Shown: positions 7,325 through 7,797 of the stretch, in pieces | Layout: each line of letters begins with the position of its first letter | How positions within the stretch are numbered: the first letter of the stretch is position 1 | NCBI GenBank assembly: GCA_943329105.2 | Contig: CALQCP020000100.1 | Location: forward strand, 1 to 7,797 | DNA from: Chitinophaga pinensis | GTDB lineage: Bacteria; Planctomycetota; Phycisphaerae; Phycisphaerales; SM1A02 | Reading direction: 5' to 3' | Length of the DNA stretch: 7,797 nt | Program-made: the position numbers and the translations under genes | Notes under the pieces: model-generated | Told to the model about the DNA's origin: nothing | The model's input: the letters and a program-made list of their open reading frames with translations, nothing else | The model's database searches: none

Positions 7325-7797
7325 GGTGTAGCTCCGGTTTCTGCGTCTTGCGAAAGGTCTTCCGCCATCCGCGCGCTGCCGTCAATATAGACGCCGTTCC
7401 GCTCCACGCCAACGCGGCGGTGGCGATCCTGGCTATCAGTCAGCAACGGGTACCGCGCTGCCTCGCGCTCAAAGAACTCGGTCATCGCGCGTGCCTCTGC
7501 ATCTAAACGAACGGTCATCAATCGATCCATCGATGTAGTGGCTGGATCAAATGACATCAACAAAGTCACTACATCTACTTGCACAGCGGGTGTGTAACGA
7601 AGCAACCCTGGCAGGTACATGTAGCTGGTGCCCGTTGAAAGCGATTCTTCATCTTTGTCAGATGGGCAAATCCATGACGAGGAATCCGCCGGGATAAAGC
7701 CCGAAAGAAAGTTCGGCAACCCACCGTCAATACCAGCATCCGTGACCACCGGCAGGAATTCACACATGGGCAGACGACCGCTGTTCTGCTGCCGATA
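7321..7797 (-). CDS. Prepilin/pseudopilin-like protein, C-terminal part (5' end outside window)
   Basis: The frame is open to the right edge (ten further codons, beginning YRQQNSGRLP, precede the ATG at 7767), so that ATG is probably internal. The visible 158 residues match the C-terminal half of the prepilin-like proteins common in Planctomycetes, Verrucomicrobia and Lentisphaerae (type IV pilin-type N-terminus, DUF1559-like or H-X9-DG types). Numbering from the ATG at 7767, the shared features are an NxGxLP-like stretch just ahead of it, WICPSD at 32-37, TSYMYLPGLL at 47-56 and a closing HRRVGVERNGVYIDG at 116-130. The His-to-Asp-Gly spacing is 12 residues here rather than the canonical 9. 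Such proteins are exported, membrane-anchored by an N-terminal helix and processed by prepilin peptidase; that helix would lie outside the window. Its stop overlaps the next ATG (ATGA). The family call rests on motif resemblance only. Confidence 0.6.
   Translation of the reverse strand, partial: YRQQNSGRLPMCEFLPVVTDAGIDGGLPNFLSGFIPADSSSWICPSDKDEESLSTGTSYMYLPGLLRYTPAVQVDVVTLLMSFDPATTSMDRLMTVRLDAEARAMTEFFEREAARYPLLTDSQDRHRRVGVERNGVYIDGSARMAEDLSQDAETGATP
7332..7335 (-). promoter_or_regulatory. Shine-Dalgarno site for the membrane protein gene
   Basis: GGAG on the minus strand ends seven bases before the ATG at 7324 and lies within the last codons of the upstream gene. It fixes the start of the membrane protein gene and, with the ATGA overlap, supports re-initiation or coupled translation. 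It is the only convincing ribosome binding site in this window; folC and hrpB lack one. Confidence 0.65.

Overview
The window looks like chromosomal DNA from a moderately GC-rich bacterium, most likely a planctomycete of the Phycisphaerae type. The case rests on three protein features: a LeuRS whose catalytic core reads GGVDLYVGGSEHAVLHLLYARFW, a prepilin-like protein with CPSD and NGVYIDG signatures of the kind abundant in Planctomycetes and relatives, and a histone-H1-like Lys/Ala/Thr tail on a housekeeping enzyme. The assignment is an inference from protein style; no rRNA or other marker is present. The window is almost fully coding, with no tRNA, rRNA, CRISPR array, insertion sequence or phage gene.

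Layout. (1) Bases 1-2018, plus strand: the 3' three-quarters of leuS, cut by the left edge. (2) Bases 2031-3938, minus strand: folC, convergent with leuS across only 12 bases. It carries an N-terminal extension of about 190 residues that is acid-free, lysine-rich and partly built of a 36-bp tandem repeat. (3) Bases 3939-4013: the only sizeable gap, A+T-richer than its surroundings and the likely folC promoter region. (4) Bases 4014-7797, minus strand: three genes joined by 4-base start/stop overlaps. In transcription order they are a prepilin-like protein (cut by the right edge), a one-span membrane protein of unknown function, and hrpB, a DEAH-family RNA helicase.

How they fit together. leuS (tRNA charging), folC (folate polyglutamylation) and hrpB (RNA helicase) are housekeeping genes with no obvious shared pathway. 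The ATGA and GTGA overlaps make the prepilin-like gene, the membrane protein gene and hrpB a probable translationally coupled operon. Its first two products belong at the envelope and its last in the cytoplasm, and the sequence does not explain why they are linked. I see no defence system, mobile element or clearly new multi-gene system. The most unusual item is the H1-like tail on FolC; next are the operon linkage, the unrecognised membrane protein and an insertion in the LeuRS catalytic core.
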